64,000 bases of DNA, taken from positions 12,276,001 to 12,340,000 of the forward strand of contig NC_135119.1 of assembly GCF_050908995.1 (NCBI RefSeq), written 5' to 3'. Positions 26,801 through 39,200 of this stretch are shown in pieces. The stretch's first letter is position 1. Each line of letters starts with the position of its first letter. The translations under genes and the position numbers were made by a program. The notes under the pieces were generated by a model. It was not told where the DNA came from. It made no database searches and saw only the letters and a list, made by a program, of their open reading frames with translations. Source of the DNA: Andrena cerasifolii (Eukaryota; Arthropoda; Insecta; Hymenoptera; Andrenidae).

Positions 26801-29800
26801 AAGGGTAGTGCCAAAAAAATTGAATACTTATCGTCCGTATCTTTTACTGTTACATTTCTCTCCCTCCTCTGAAGAAGGGGGAGGGTGAGTAGATTTGATC
26901 GCAATTTGGATTGCACTCCGTTACGGGCGATAACACCAACGAAATTGCGACGGAAAGAAAAAATTGAGATTCACCCAGCCACCCCTATGCGGATGATCGT
27001 GCGCGGCCGCGCTTAAGTCCGATCGAGATAACGAATCTCTCGCATGTTGGTACGAACGAATTCGTACCCTACGACCGACAATAAACTGTATTATCTAGGA
27101 ACCAGGCCACTCGATGCACCCCACCGACATCAAAGGGAGGAATTCGATCGAGTGAGCCGATCGATAACGCAATAACCTTCGGATACCCTACTTTGCGTGT
27201 AATTCTACACTCGTCTAAGGACACTTATGCACTGTTCCTTTGAAGTCCCTCCCACGTGCTGGGAATTATACCTCCTACTCCGATTAATTCAGGAAAGTTT
27301 CTGGACGACCGTGATGGAATATCAATACAGAGGAAGATTTTAGTATTTCATACAGGAATTCGTTGCTTTTTAATAATTGTATCTTGTAAGCAAGTTACTT
27401 AATGCATTGCTAGGGAATAATTCGATCACGAGTTCACCCCAACCGACGAAATTCTCCAACCGGCGTCCCCAGTGCCGAAAGGGTGGACCGCAATGAATGG
27501 AAACAGAGAAACAATGGGGGCCCATTAAAGTCTACTCTAAATCTCGTCTGCCTCGAATAATCAGATACCTTTCTGTTACAACCAGGTGAGCCAGCTCGAG
27601 CGAGTAACGCCTTTTGACGTTAACGCCAGGCCTCTTGTGTACGCGGCCACCATAAACGCAGTCGGCCTACAATGGCAGATCTTAATCTGCCATCCTAGTT
27701 CCTGGCTACCCGGCAGCCCATTACCATTATGTTTGCACTCCAGCTATCACTCTATTGTCTCAGTTATCTAATGGTACATCGACAACGGGGATTGCTTTTT
27801 TGTGGCACACGGATTCGTTAACTCTGCGTGATGGCCGTTTCGATTTTCGGAACGCGATGTCGGTGGCGGATGGATTGTCGGAAAGCGCTGATTGCCCTTC
27901 GATTGTGGTGATAAATATTTCAGAGGTTTCATTTTACTGCGTGTTGTGCGACGGATGGCAATATGTGGATTAACATCTGTGCCTGGAAATCTGAAATGGT
28001 AAAAACTCGGCCTACGAAAATTTCGGTTGCCTATTTCGTAGGAGTAAGGTGCAGGCCTATTTTGCTTAAGTTTCTACGATTTAAGATACCGAAGTATCGT
28101 AGCATTTGTATTTCCATATCGCAAAGAACGATTGCGGAGCAAATGAAAGGAACACGAAGTCCCTGTTTGGGCGATTCGATAGAGATGGCCGCAGATGTCC
28201 GTGGAGCGGTGCTTGCCACTTAAAAACGAAGTGGACCGGCTTGGCCCGGTGGCTGAGCAGAAGTAGTACAGTTGCCATTCGTGGTAAAATAATATCGAGG
28301 AGAGAAAAAAAGGCTGCACGCGCCATTGACCTTCTATGAACGTTACATCGGAGGCACGGCAAGAGTAGAGGGTGGCAAGCCTGTCGGGCCAGTGTACACA
28401 AATAAACACACGGAGAGAAATTATTTTTTGCAGGGGGTCGTCAAAAGTGTTATCATTATTTTTCGGTCCCTTTGCACGATGCTGTTTAACTTGACACGTG
28501 AGAAAGGGAAATTCTAAATCGGAGAACAAAGTCACTCTTGTCTTCCGCACAGCTGAAGTATTTACCTACAATTCAAATTTCTGTTTTACAATTTGGGACG
28601 GGAAGAAACGTGGGTACTTCTATCGCAGACCTCCATGAAGATAAATACGTACTCTTAGTACAACTTTCTCATTGCCAAATTGTTTCATTATTGAGGAAAG
28701 TAGGATCTAATTGGGACGAAGGTAACAAGTATCGTGCAATGTTCCCAATCCTTCCAAACATTTGGTGGATTCATTTTCTCTTAATAAAAGGGATAACGTT
28801 GAGATTATTTGGTTCATATCGCGGACGTTGGGCTTCTAAAGAGATAATGATCGTTCCTAGGAGGGAAGGCTAGAATATAATACGCGAAGGTTCCCCGGGG
28901 ACAAAGGAGGATGTATCCTTGCCATCTACGCGGACAAAAGAATCTCTCAGCAGGGTATTCCCTGGAAACCAGCTCCTGACTGGTGAATCGGTTCGATCGC
29001 TGCGCGTATCAAACCAAGTGAATCGATAAAAATAATTTTTATCGCGATCAACGCCAGATAAATAGAACACTGTTCAAAGAATCTCTTTTGTTCTGTCAAA
29101 ATAATAAATGTGCTTGAAATAATTAAATGATCAGCTGTCCAAAGGCATCGGGCATTTAAAATATATCTTTAGTATATATAGTATACCTAAAATATATTAT
29201 TCCCCTCATCACTGAGATCCAGTTTGTTCTTCAGAATCGCTCAGCAACACAAACCTCGAAACTCCTTCGAACGCACTGTTCTAATGACGTGCAGACAGAT
29301 TCAAAAAATGAATCACACGAATGACAACATGGCAGACTCAGTTGCACACGCACCGCTACCTGTAGCCCCACCGTTTTCGTCACCCCAAAAGTGTCTTTCC
29401 AGCCGAACGCTTTGACAAAATGAAAACCGTTCGCACGTGATAATGCGAACGTCGCTCCATCCCCCTTTCGAGATCACGAACAACCGAAGAGAGAAATGCT
29501 AATCAGTTTCTAATAGTTTTAATTCCATCCTGATCCCAGCACGAGCGTTGCAGCGCCGTATAAAAAGCTCCGTTCAACCTCGAGCGAAATTTTGCACGTT
29601 TACTGTGTTCGCGATCATCAGGGCACCAGATTGCCCAAAGTAACACGCACGACAATAGAGAGATTATCGGTGGAAGCAAAAAACTTAGCTGTGAAAATCC
29701 ATGCTGAAGTTTGGTTGACAAAATAGTAGCAACACACCGTCTCGTTTTTCAGGAACCTGAAAAAAACCTGCACCTGCACCAATCGCTTTGCGAACAGCTG

Positions 29801-32384
29801 CAGCAAGCACACCGCGATGGTTCAAAGTATATTGATTGCGGGATATCGATTTGGTATTTGGTTTTGTAGGCGCTTCACTATTTTATTAATTTTAAAAAAA
29901 CAAAGGAACTCGTGTTACATAATGCTGGTAACCCTTATGGAGCGTCTCGTCGATCTCACCGCCGTGGAAAACAAACTGGCCACCCATCGGTTGATCGGTG
30001 CTCCATTATCTCCGGGCTGTCACGGCTTTAGAGGATTACACGTCGATTACGAGGCTCAATTTTAAACTGTCTCCCTCACGCTTCGGCCGGGCAACCCTTT
30101 TGCGGGTTACTCCATGGTTTTACAATCAGTCACCCGTGCTGTGACACGACCGACGGCTCGTCGAAGGGGTTGCCTCTTTCCGAAAAGCGGATTACGTTTC
30201 TCATTCTGCTACCTCTCGCTTTTCCTTCCGCACTCCAGATAACAAATCGACGTACCGGTGAAAGTTTCTGATCGACGTTTGATCGATGAACTTTGACCTC
30301 ACAATGGACCATCCCTTGATTATATTCGCCAAAATGGTGCTCGCGCAGCTGAATGCAATTGGAGGAGGTCTTCTATGCAGAGGGGATGACACATCAAATT
30401 TTTGAATTGTGAAAGTTAAGGAATAAGAAACCTTTTTAGTTTGATAAGTGGGATGGTGGAAAAGATGTTGACAATTTGGGAAGTGAATTGATTACTGGTA
30501 CGTGTAACGTGAACAATAATATTTTTCGTAAGCCTTCTGTGCCTGCTTCTCGTTCACCGAAGGGTGTGAAAATAGTTTCTCAGGAGGGTGAAAGATTCGT
30601 CAACAGGAAAACGGTTTTACGCTTTTCCCCGACGCTTCATTTTTTCTCTTACCCTCCGCGCTAGTTTGGCACGTCACTGTTTACTACCGCGCACAACCCC
30701 TTTTTGGCTTTCCGGGGCGTGGTGGTTTTTCAAAGGATGCCAGTCGGTTTTTGAAAACGGAATGACCGCAAGAACTTCACGGTTTTGTTTGGAAACCTCT
30801 GTGGGTTTTAGTTTTTTTTTCTGCTTGCGATTCGATACGCCGTTCCGTTCTTTGTGTATCTAAAATCAAGTTTATCTATCATAAAGGTCGAACTCACCCC
30901 TTTAACGCTCGGGGTCTATAAATCATTTACCTCTCTTCCAAACTTAACTATCTACTGTTTTACAATAAAGCGCGAGACAGACTGATATTTAAAACAAACA
31001 TTCTCCATTCTTTTATTATGTTTTAAATTTATAGCACACCCCATACGAACCAAACAATAGAATTGTCGTGTACTCCAATAACTAATGGCGCACATATAAA
31101 GGTGGCACTTACTCGTGTTTCTTCTGCGCTCAGAATTTTTTACGTTCCCACTTTTTATACATGGAAGTCTATTACTCTCAATTTTTTTCATTTCATCGCC
31201 CAATAATTTGCATAATGTATAATGCAGCTCGAATTGAAAATAGAACAATACGTAGTAACGAACCTAGAAATTGTTACCATCGAAGGTGCGGCTCGGACTC
31301 CGTGAACAAGACGAACGTAAAATCCAGGGTAGCATTAGAAAGTACTTGATGCGTACTCGGTACTTTGAAATTTTCGAAGGCCCCTCCAGCGTAGACCGTG
31401 CCATAGGTGCCCCCAGGTTTTTTTTCCTGTATGAATGATGATGTATGGATGTTGGCTGGGCGGTAGGGGCTGGGTAAAGGGTTCCATTGTTGCACACCCC
31501 CCTCGAGAACGAACCCTCTCCCCTTCCTCTTCGCGGGAGAGACCGTCGTGAAATATTGCCGGGCGAGCAACAAACTGCATTCTGCAAGCTGTATACTGTT
31601 AATTTTATGCCGGATTTTTTTCGCTGCCACCACTCCATCTATCCCCGCCACCCCTTTCACTATTTGGACGCGGCGGGCGACGGTCGTTACCGCTGGAATT
31701 CTTCGTAGGGGTGAAGCGCTCACTTTTAAATCCCTAGTGCGCTTACGTTTGATTTTCAATTCGAAGAAAGTGTTTGTAATATCCAAATTGATAATCTAAG
31801 TAAGAATCGTTGTTAAGAAGCTTGTTGAATCATAATGTGTGTATAGGTTTTGGTATAGTTGTCATCTTCGAGCCGTTTCCCGAGTACCGAAGGGAAATTA
31901 TGAATATGCAGAATGTGGATTATGTACTCTGAATCAGGCACGTGCTACTTCCACCCCGCTCTTTCACGTACAAAGAGCTTTCCACAACCTCCTCCGATTC
32001 TCCTCCATATCACATGAATATGGGCTCGCCTAATGCAGCTGGGGTTACACTTTTAATCGAGATTTTCTGAATAATGCTTTGAGACGCTCTCTCCCCGACG
32101 ACTGCTACGCTGAAATACATTCAGAGAGACGTTATATCGCAGCTCCTTTGACCACTGTGTGTAATTTAGTTTTTCGCAGACCTCTGATTAATTTCTTTTA
32201 CTCGAGGCTGCATTGTTCGTGGGTCTATGGACGTTAAGTCGTCTGAATCTTGAGTAATCACACATTCAAAGACTATGGCCGTGTATTGAAATCTTTGTGC
32301 GAAGTGCTCGGTAAATTGCACCTACAGAGTTGACTTCTTCAGCACGCTTTGATCTTAATTTCGTTTACCCAGATGTTTTCCTAA
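23805..32384. other. gene-free interval with clustered CACGTG sites
   Basis: No exon is supported. The minus-strand frames 28074-28550 and 31274-31786 are the longest here (158 and 170 codons) but show no domain, no plausible signal or membrane segment, and strong composition bias. The clearest signal is the CACGTG cluster annotated separately. A small AT-rich palindromic patch lies at about 29158-29200. Confidence 0.55.
24139..26137. promoter_or_regulatory. cluster of nine CACGTG E-boxes
   Basis: Perfect CACGTG hexamers occur at 24139, 24184, 25276, 25296, 25337, 25989, 26098, 26111 and 26132. Five have the form ACACGTG or GGCACGTG, and the last three lie within 40 bp of each other. Additional copies follow at 26579, 27253, 28495 and 29434. 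Such sites are bound by bHLH or bHLH-ZIP factors (for example Clock/Cycle, Myc/Max, USF). The motif is also frequent elsewhere in this CpG-rich window, so regulatory function is only a possibility. Confidence 0.35.
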
Positions 32385-32392
32385 TTCCGGGA

Positions 32393-33160
32393 TAAGGATT
32401 GCAAATTTATCATCTTTTTCAATCACCGGTAATTCGGTAAAACATTCAATCAAAACCGGTTTACCGGTATTTTTTAAGGTATTGAAAATATAAGAGTAAA
32501 CATTACAAAAAAGAAACTTTTTTTAATTCTAATCGCGCATTATAAAAAATATATGCAAATGAAACTATTCTTAGCATTAAATATAAAATGAAATAACACA
32601 AAATATATATATTTGTATAACTTATAGCAATACTTATTAATAGGGATCTTCACCACGAAAACAATGAAAAGTATCTTAACTTACATACATAATGAAATAT
32701 TTCTTACTCAACTATTATTTTTAACAAACAAACATAATTTGCAAAAAACCTAATTTGTCTAAACTTTAGTCTCCTGATCGCGACCTAATTTTTTTTACAA
32801 ATTAATCCAGCCACGGATAAAGCGCTCTCTGATTCTACACTTGTTGGTCGGGTAGTCATTAAGAAATCATGTGCCAGTTGTATATATTTTCTCCTTACTT
32901 TTTCTACTTGAAAATACGTCCATTTTTTTGCTGACTTGATTCAGATTTTTAGTTTTCTTTTGGATCTCGCTCTTCATGAGATACTTCGGTTCTCGTCTTT
33001 ATTAGTAATTGAAGTTTTTTCCACTGATAACGTAGTAGATGTCGACGGCATTAATGAACGCATATATGCGCTATATTGCTATACGTAATTTATCGAATTA
33101 TCGGTAAAAATTTGAGGGCATTCCTCGCGATTTACCGGTTTACCGGTATTGCAACCCCTA
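32393..33160. mobile_element. hAT element with a decayed transposase end
   Basis: The left end TAAGGATTGCAAAT and right end, reading inward TAGGGGTTGCAATACCGGTA, match the hAT element at 23259-23796. They are flanked by 8-bp sequences TTCCGGGA (32385-32392) and TTCCTGGA (33161-33168), a target duplication with one mismatch. Terminal and subterminal ACCGGTAA blocks recur at both ends. Unlike the shorter copy, it retains a piece of transposase reading on the minus strand. It is older and more decayed than the first copy, and too short to be autonomous. Confidence 0.88.
32788..32940 (-). pseudogene. hAT transposase C-terminal (dimerisation) fragment
   Basis: The minus strand is open for about 51 codons here and contains the hAT C-terminal signature in the form TSVESESALSVAGLICKKN. 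The preceding segment has the Trp and Arg-Lys-Tyr spacing typical of that domain (KKWTYF, VRRKYIQ). The frame ends at a TAG directly after the KKN. A shift of one base in the long A/T run allows the homology to continue as RSRLGDQET, so the end is frameshifted. The catalytic core is absent. It is a fossil of the autonomous parent of the two hAT elements in this window. Confidence 0.8.
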
Positions 33161-33168
33161 TTCCTGGA

Positions 33169-36100
33169 GGACATCTGTCTACAATAGTTTCTCTGAAGAA
33201 AAATACCAATCTGCTTCTTTGAAAAGTTCTCAAATAACCCCAGGAGTCAGGACTATTTCAAGCCACCCTCGAGTTCTCCCATCAACATGTTAATCTCGGC
33301 AAATCTCTCTAACACCACCCAGAGGAAAAACTCAACTTTCTGATAGTTGACGAGGCAGTCGAAAGCTCACCCCCAAATTTTCCCAACGGTAAGGTGGTGG
33401 CATTGAAACCTTCATCTCTCAGGAACGGGTAAGCTGAACCACGCTGGAAAAGCGAATCGACGCGAAAGGAGGATTGCGAGAGAAAACATTGTATCGACCC
33501 TCGAATTATCGAGGAGAACAATGCGGAACCGCAATTAATAGGGCCTGTAATCGAACGCCAGACACGCGTCACGGGGCGAAATATGCAAATTCGATCGGGC
33601 ACGGTTTTAGAAATTCGCCGCGGCCCTCCTCGTCCGCCAACAATGCGTGACTCCGTCGACAATAGGAAATAATAAACCGTGATAAATAGCCGGGCAAATA
33701 CGTACGACAATCGCGGATCTCCTTTCGTACGGCTCGCCTCTCCCGTCTCCTCTTTCTCTCCCTCGGGCTCCTCTCCTTGGTCGCTTCCAGGTGGACTGAT
33801 TCATATTCCCGAACAAATACGCTCGGCAAATATCGCGCGGGGGTTGATGGGGTTCCTATGCGCGCGTAAGCAAATACTGGCGTTAATTTCCTCGCTCACG
33901 TGTCCCATTTTTCAATGGCGTACTCGAGAGTATTCTGATCATACGTGGAAATTATTCTGCTTCTAAAATTCATTACCCTTAAAAATATATTACCGGTTCC
34001 CTGCTTCTCTCTATACATCACAGGATTGCGCGAAAGAAATGAGTTTTACAGCACGTTTCCTCTTCTATTCTGTCAGGCTACGATTTGCATCGAATACTGC
34101 GTGTGTGATTACACCGCAAACCTTGCAGATCTTTTACTTATTGCCGTTATCGCGAGAAGGTATCGAGGGACCGAATGAAACAGGGGTGCGTTACTAGACG
34201 GCAGTTTTGGAGGCTTGAACCTTGAAGAGGCAGCACTAATCAAAAGTGGTCCGCGGAGACAGATTGAGGGGCGTGCTGAAATAAATCAGCCTTTTGTTTT
34301 ACGGCTCTAAAACGGCCGTTGGGGATTTAGAACGCGAAGTTACGTCCATTCATTAAAACACCCCAGCTGCGAGAGCGAAAAGGCTTCGGTGGCGCATTCA
34401 AAAACTGCGTAATCGTTGGTTCTCTAATAGGGGTTATACCGTTCAACCATTTCCCTCGTGTCTTGCACCAGAAGGAATTTGTTCTTATGCGACAGTAGAG
34501 GGCACGGGCTACTGTGTTTCGTACGACTGTACGTCGAGCGACACGGTAACCTCGCGGGTGCTAATAATAAATCAATTAATAGTTCAGTAATAATGCATAC
34601 ATAATTTGAATATTATAATGGACGTGAAGAAGGAAATACTGATTTCAGCTGAGGATTTTTTAATAAACAGTAAAAATAAAAGTGACATCTGTGATAATAG
34701 TTTCAGGAGCCAGGGTTGGATTAGTTATAAGACGTTGAACAAATAATCGTGTTGACGGGTCATCAACGTTGCTGATGAGAAGGGGTTAAGCGACGCATTG
34801 TAGCAGAAATGATTCGAATTAATGTTTTCGGGCTCCATCCTCGTTCCCTCAGGACCTTCTTGATGAAAAGCAAGGATCTTGGGCGTAATGGGTAGCCCTT
34901 CGAGATCCTGATTACCTCGCACCCCTATTATATTGATCTTGATGAGCAGAAGTCATTATTTACAAGTTTAGCTGAAAAAGAACAAGCTATTGAAAAAATA
35001 AGTGCCGTTTTCTACAATGTAGATTGTAGAATGTTCAATGGATTTCAGAAGATTTTAAACAATGCTAATTTGTAGCAATTTAAATTTTTTAATATATGCT
35101 ATCGTATAAAGATTCCACGTATAGCCTCGCTACTCCGTTAAAAATATCAATAAATTGCACGTACATTATTATATAATTACACATTGTGCTGGTAATGACC
35201 GAGATAAGTATACGTAGATATTTTATTTTTAAACATAGCTGCACAGCGTGTAACTCGCTTACACTCGATATATACTTGATTTACTTTCAAATACGAAGTC
35301 ACACATGCGCAATTTTGAAATCTCCGTACTTCCGAAGAAAGACAACAGAGGGAAATGCGGTGTGTCGATTTAATTAACTCCAGCTCCAAGACTACCAATT
35401 GTTCCCAATCGAAAATCAAACTATCAGTGCCACACACGTTTCCCAGATACAATAAAATAAAAACGAGGGGCAACAAAGATGTTGAATATTACTGGGAAGA
35501 TCACAGAAACCTCTAATTCTATATTAATAGTACGGAATTATTACTTTTATTGGACTATTAATAGAACTGGGATAAACTTCACCTTATCGTTGCCGCGAAT
35601 GAACCCGAGAAGCAGCTTTCGATTCATTTTTGAGTATCGCTCGATAAAGTGCATCGATGAACCTGAGCACAGTGCAGAAGAATGCCCGATAATAATATAT
35701 TATTATTGCGCGGGCGCGGGTCAATAATCGAGCACGTTGCCTGGCGACGGTGTTCCTGCTCTCTCTTCAGCCTCCGGAATTTCTTCTTCGACGACTACTC
35801 CTGCAGCTGCTGAACGCGCAGAAGGCGAGCAACCTTCGATACATCCTCATCGGACCGGTTCCACCCATCCAGGCTTCGACACTGCCCTCCCCGACTTTCA
35901 AGTAAGTGTAATTTTTAATTGAGATCGCCTGATTTCAGTTTCGCACAGTGCCCTGCGAGAGGTTCTCTTCTGTTCACCTTAATTTCTAGTGGCAGCTTCT
36001 ATCGGTGCCCTTTGGAGTTTACGGGCAAAATTTGATAAACTTCGGAATCATGGCGTCGAATTGATTTTGATAAAGTAAATTGCGCTTTTGTGGTATTGCA

Positions 36101-36263
36101 TAGTAGTTTGTGTATTACTTATAAAGAGGATTTTGGGCCCAACCCGGGTCGATTACCAGTGTATTCGAATTTTTTTCCAAACATTTGATGCACCATCGAG
36201 TATTGTAAATTGTATTACGAATACAGCATACATTTTAAGCGATAATTTTGTCGTTACTTCTAG
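33169..36263. other. gene-free interval before GGCX
   Basis: No confident exon is present. A GC-rich open stretch at about 35728-35901 ends in a perfect donor (CAA|GTAAGT) and is in phase with an acceptor (TTACTTCTAG) at 36263. It has no ATG in frame, because a stop lies at 35725, and no pyrimidine-rich acceptor of its own. It could be a 5' untranslated exon of the carboxylase. Other frames here are short and unrecognised. Confidence 0.45.
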
Positions 36264-36299
36264 GTCCACTTCGTAGTCGAGTTCAATGGTTCACCAGTT

Positions 36300-39200
36300 A
36301 TGTGGAGGAAAAGTAGAAAGTTAGCTAGCTCCGAAGCCTATGCACCAGGGACCAAAAAGGAATGCAACAAACTCGGTAACCAGAGTCTCGGAACGCGATA
36401 TTCGATCGAGGAGAACATTGGAAGGTTATGGGGGTTCCGACTGAACGATTTATCTTCTTTCGAGAAGTTCACCACACTTTTGTACCAACCAACCGATCCA
36501 GCCAGCCTGGGAGTTGTTAGAGCACTTTTCGGTAAGCAGTCCTTTATCGCGTAAAATCGAGAAATGTACTGCCTGTCGAAGTGCCTGAGAATTAAACGAA
36601 GTATACCCATCGATGCATAACAAATAAATAATAAGTAGTGAAACATTTGTAGGGCTATGCATGGTATTGGACGTAATCGAGGAAAGGGGATTGGCAGATA
36701 TCGACATAAAGTGGGGAGATCCTTTGGAATGTCATTTCCCATTGATCGACGGAATGAGGCCTCCATCGTTGCCATGGATCATAGTGATATATACCATAAT
36801 GTGGACGGGTGCCTTCGGGATCATGCTGGGCTTACACTTCAAAGTCGCTTGCGCCTGTTTCGTGCTCCCTTACTGGTACATCTTCCTGCTGGATAAAAGC
36901 AACTGGAACAATCACACGTACCTTTACGGAATCGTTGCGACTCTCCTCTGGGGTACAGGGGCTAACAAGTACTTGTGAGTTTGAACAGGAAATGTCTCGT
37001 CTGAATGGGAAAACTGGTTCGTGATCGGAGACGTGAGTCAGGATCTTGTAAATACTAACTACAAAAATTCGAAAGCCTCAAACTCGAGTAGAGACACTTC
37101 ACAACCGACCAGGCAGAATCATTCCCTATTGCCTGACACTTGATTGTGAAAAGAACACTCGCAATCTAAGTGCGTTTAGTTAATCTGTTATTATCAACCG
37201 ATACTGTTCACCTTATTGAGATGGCTCGTCCAATTATGAGTGATAGGGAGATACTGAAACATTCATTTTATAAATTAAGAATTAGAGTCACGTAACTCGC
37301 ACTGCTTGAAATTAATTAATTGCCTCTTGCAGCGCGTTGGATGCTACTAAACTGCAGGCAATCAAGAGCACAGTACCGTTGTGGAACTATTTCATTCTAA
37401 AGTTTCAGTTCTTCGTACTGTACTTTATGGCCGGGTTAAAGAAATCTGATACAGAATGGCTGTCAGGTTACGCCATGACGAATTTGTCGAGACACTGGAT
37501 TTTCAATCCGTTTAAGTAAGTATATCATAGTACAATCATGGGTGACTGACAAAACAACCACGTTCCACTTTTATCGGATCGTTTCAGATTACTTTTAACC
37601 ACCGAGCAAACTGACTTCTTCATCGTCCACTGGTTTGGATTTGTCTTTGATCTGACAGTGGGATTTTGGATGTTGTTCGAGAAAACTCGCATTCCCGCGA
37701 TGGTCCTTTGTACAATCTTCCATTTAATGAATTCCAGGCTATTCAGCATAGGTAAGTGTTTATCGTTCGCGTAGTACTATGTGTTGCAGCCTTGGTTCGT
37801 AAAACATTGTAAAAACGTAATTAATTTCAGTGTTTCTTCCCAGGAATGTTTCCATACGTATGCCTAGCGACAATGCCCCTCTTCTGTAACGTTGATTGGC
37901 CTCGAAAGATTGTTTCCTACGTCAAGTACTATGCAACACTATTTTTTGCGCAAGACCATGATATCAGCAGCTGCACTAAATCACTAGTAGCTTTGGAAAC
38001 GTTTGGCGAATCCCTCGAAGAAGAATTTACTTTCGTCACTCCTTCGACAACTCCTCGAAAATCAAGCAAAGTGGCTTCGAATCGAAAAACAATTAAAGCT
38101 TGTTGCGAGGAAGTAAATAACGGTGCGGGTAATGAAACGTCCGCTGAAATTAAAAATCACCAAGTGCGGACACGACAATCGAACATGAGGGCTGTTTGCA
38201 GAGACTTGAAGCAGATCAGTTTCAGGTCGACAAGAGCGACGAGGAAACGAAAATTCGTAGTATTCTTATTGCTTTCTCATGTGGCTTTGCAGGTATTCCT
38301 TCCGTACTCACACTTCCTCACGAAGGTACACCGGATCTTTCAAAATACAAATTCCTTAAATGGAGTATCTAATGGTTCCTCATTAAACATCCTTCGCCTT
38401 TAGGGTTACAATAATTGGGTACCAGGGATGTACGGATACTCGTGGAACATGATGGTCCACGTATGGGACACCATACTCGTCGTAATCAAGGTTCACGATA
38501 ACGTGAGCAATGAGGATCGTTACTTGGATCCCAAGGCGTGGGTGCAAACCGACCGATGGGAGAAACATGGCGACATGGCCAAACAGTACGCTTCCTGCCT
38601 GAGGGTCCGTGTTTTTCTTATCAATAAATTCGTGTCACGTAATGGACATAATAGTTGGGGACGTTTTTATAAGAATTCTCAGCAAATAGACCCAGAAGAA
38701 ACTTCTTTTCACTGAAATTAACGTCACATTTGCAGGACAATTTAATCGAACAAGAGGCTCACATATCCAAAAGCGATCTCCAATTCCAGAAGAAAGCTAA
38801 GTGGTCGCGCTTGTCTTCGAACCTGAGCATCTACTTCGATGTGTGGTGTTCGCTGAACGGGAGATTCCAGCAGAGAATGTTTGATCCCAATGTTGACTTG
38901 TTAACAGTGGATTGGCACCCGTTTAAGCCTATTTCGTTCCTAATGCCACTCCTCTCGCAATATAACTCATACAGGTACGTTAAACACTGACTGCTCCCTG
39001 ACACAACAACCGATAGCAATAAAGCAATAATGGAGGAACTTAAATTCAAGATTACACAGAAAATTCTCGAATCCGAGCAAAAATTACATTTGCTACTCTG
39101 TTCACCAAACTCTCGCGATGTCTTCAGATACAAACTGGAAGAGATTCAGCAACACGTTTACACCTGGTCGAACGATACGGACGTTCTCTTCGTTGCTGAC

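Noticed and set aside
28074..28550. 158-codon minus-strand frame
   Set aside because: Composition is unlike the proven genes here and no domain or exon junctions are visible.
31274..31786. 170-codon minus-strand frame
   Set aside because: No recognised motif, membrane segment or splice context; overlapping frames in the same interval are equally long.
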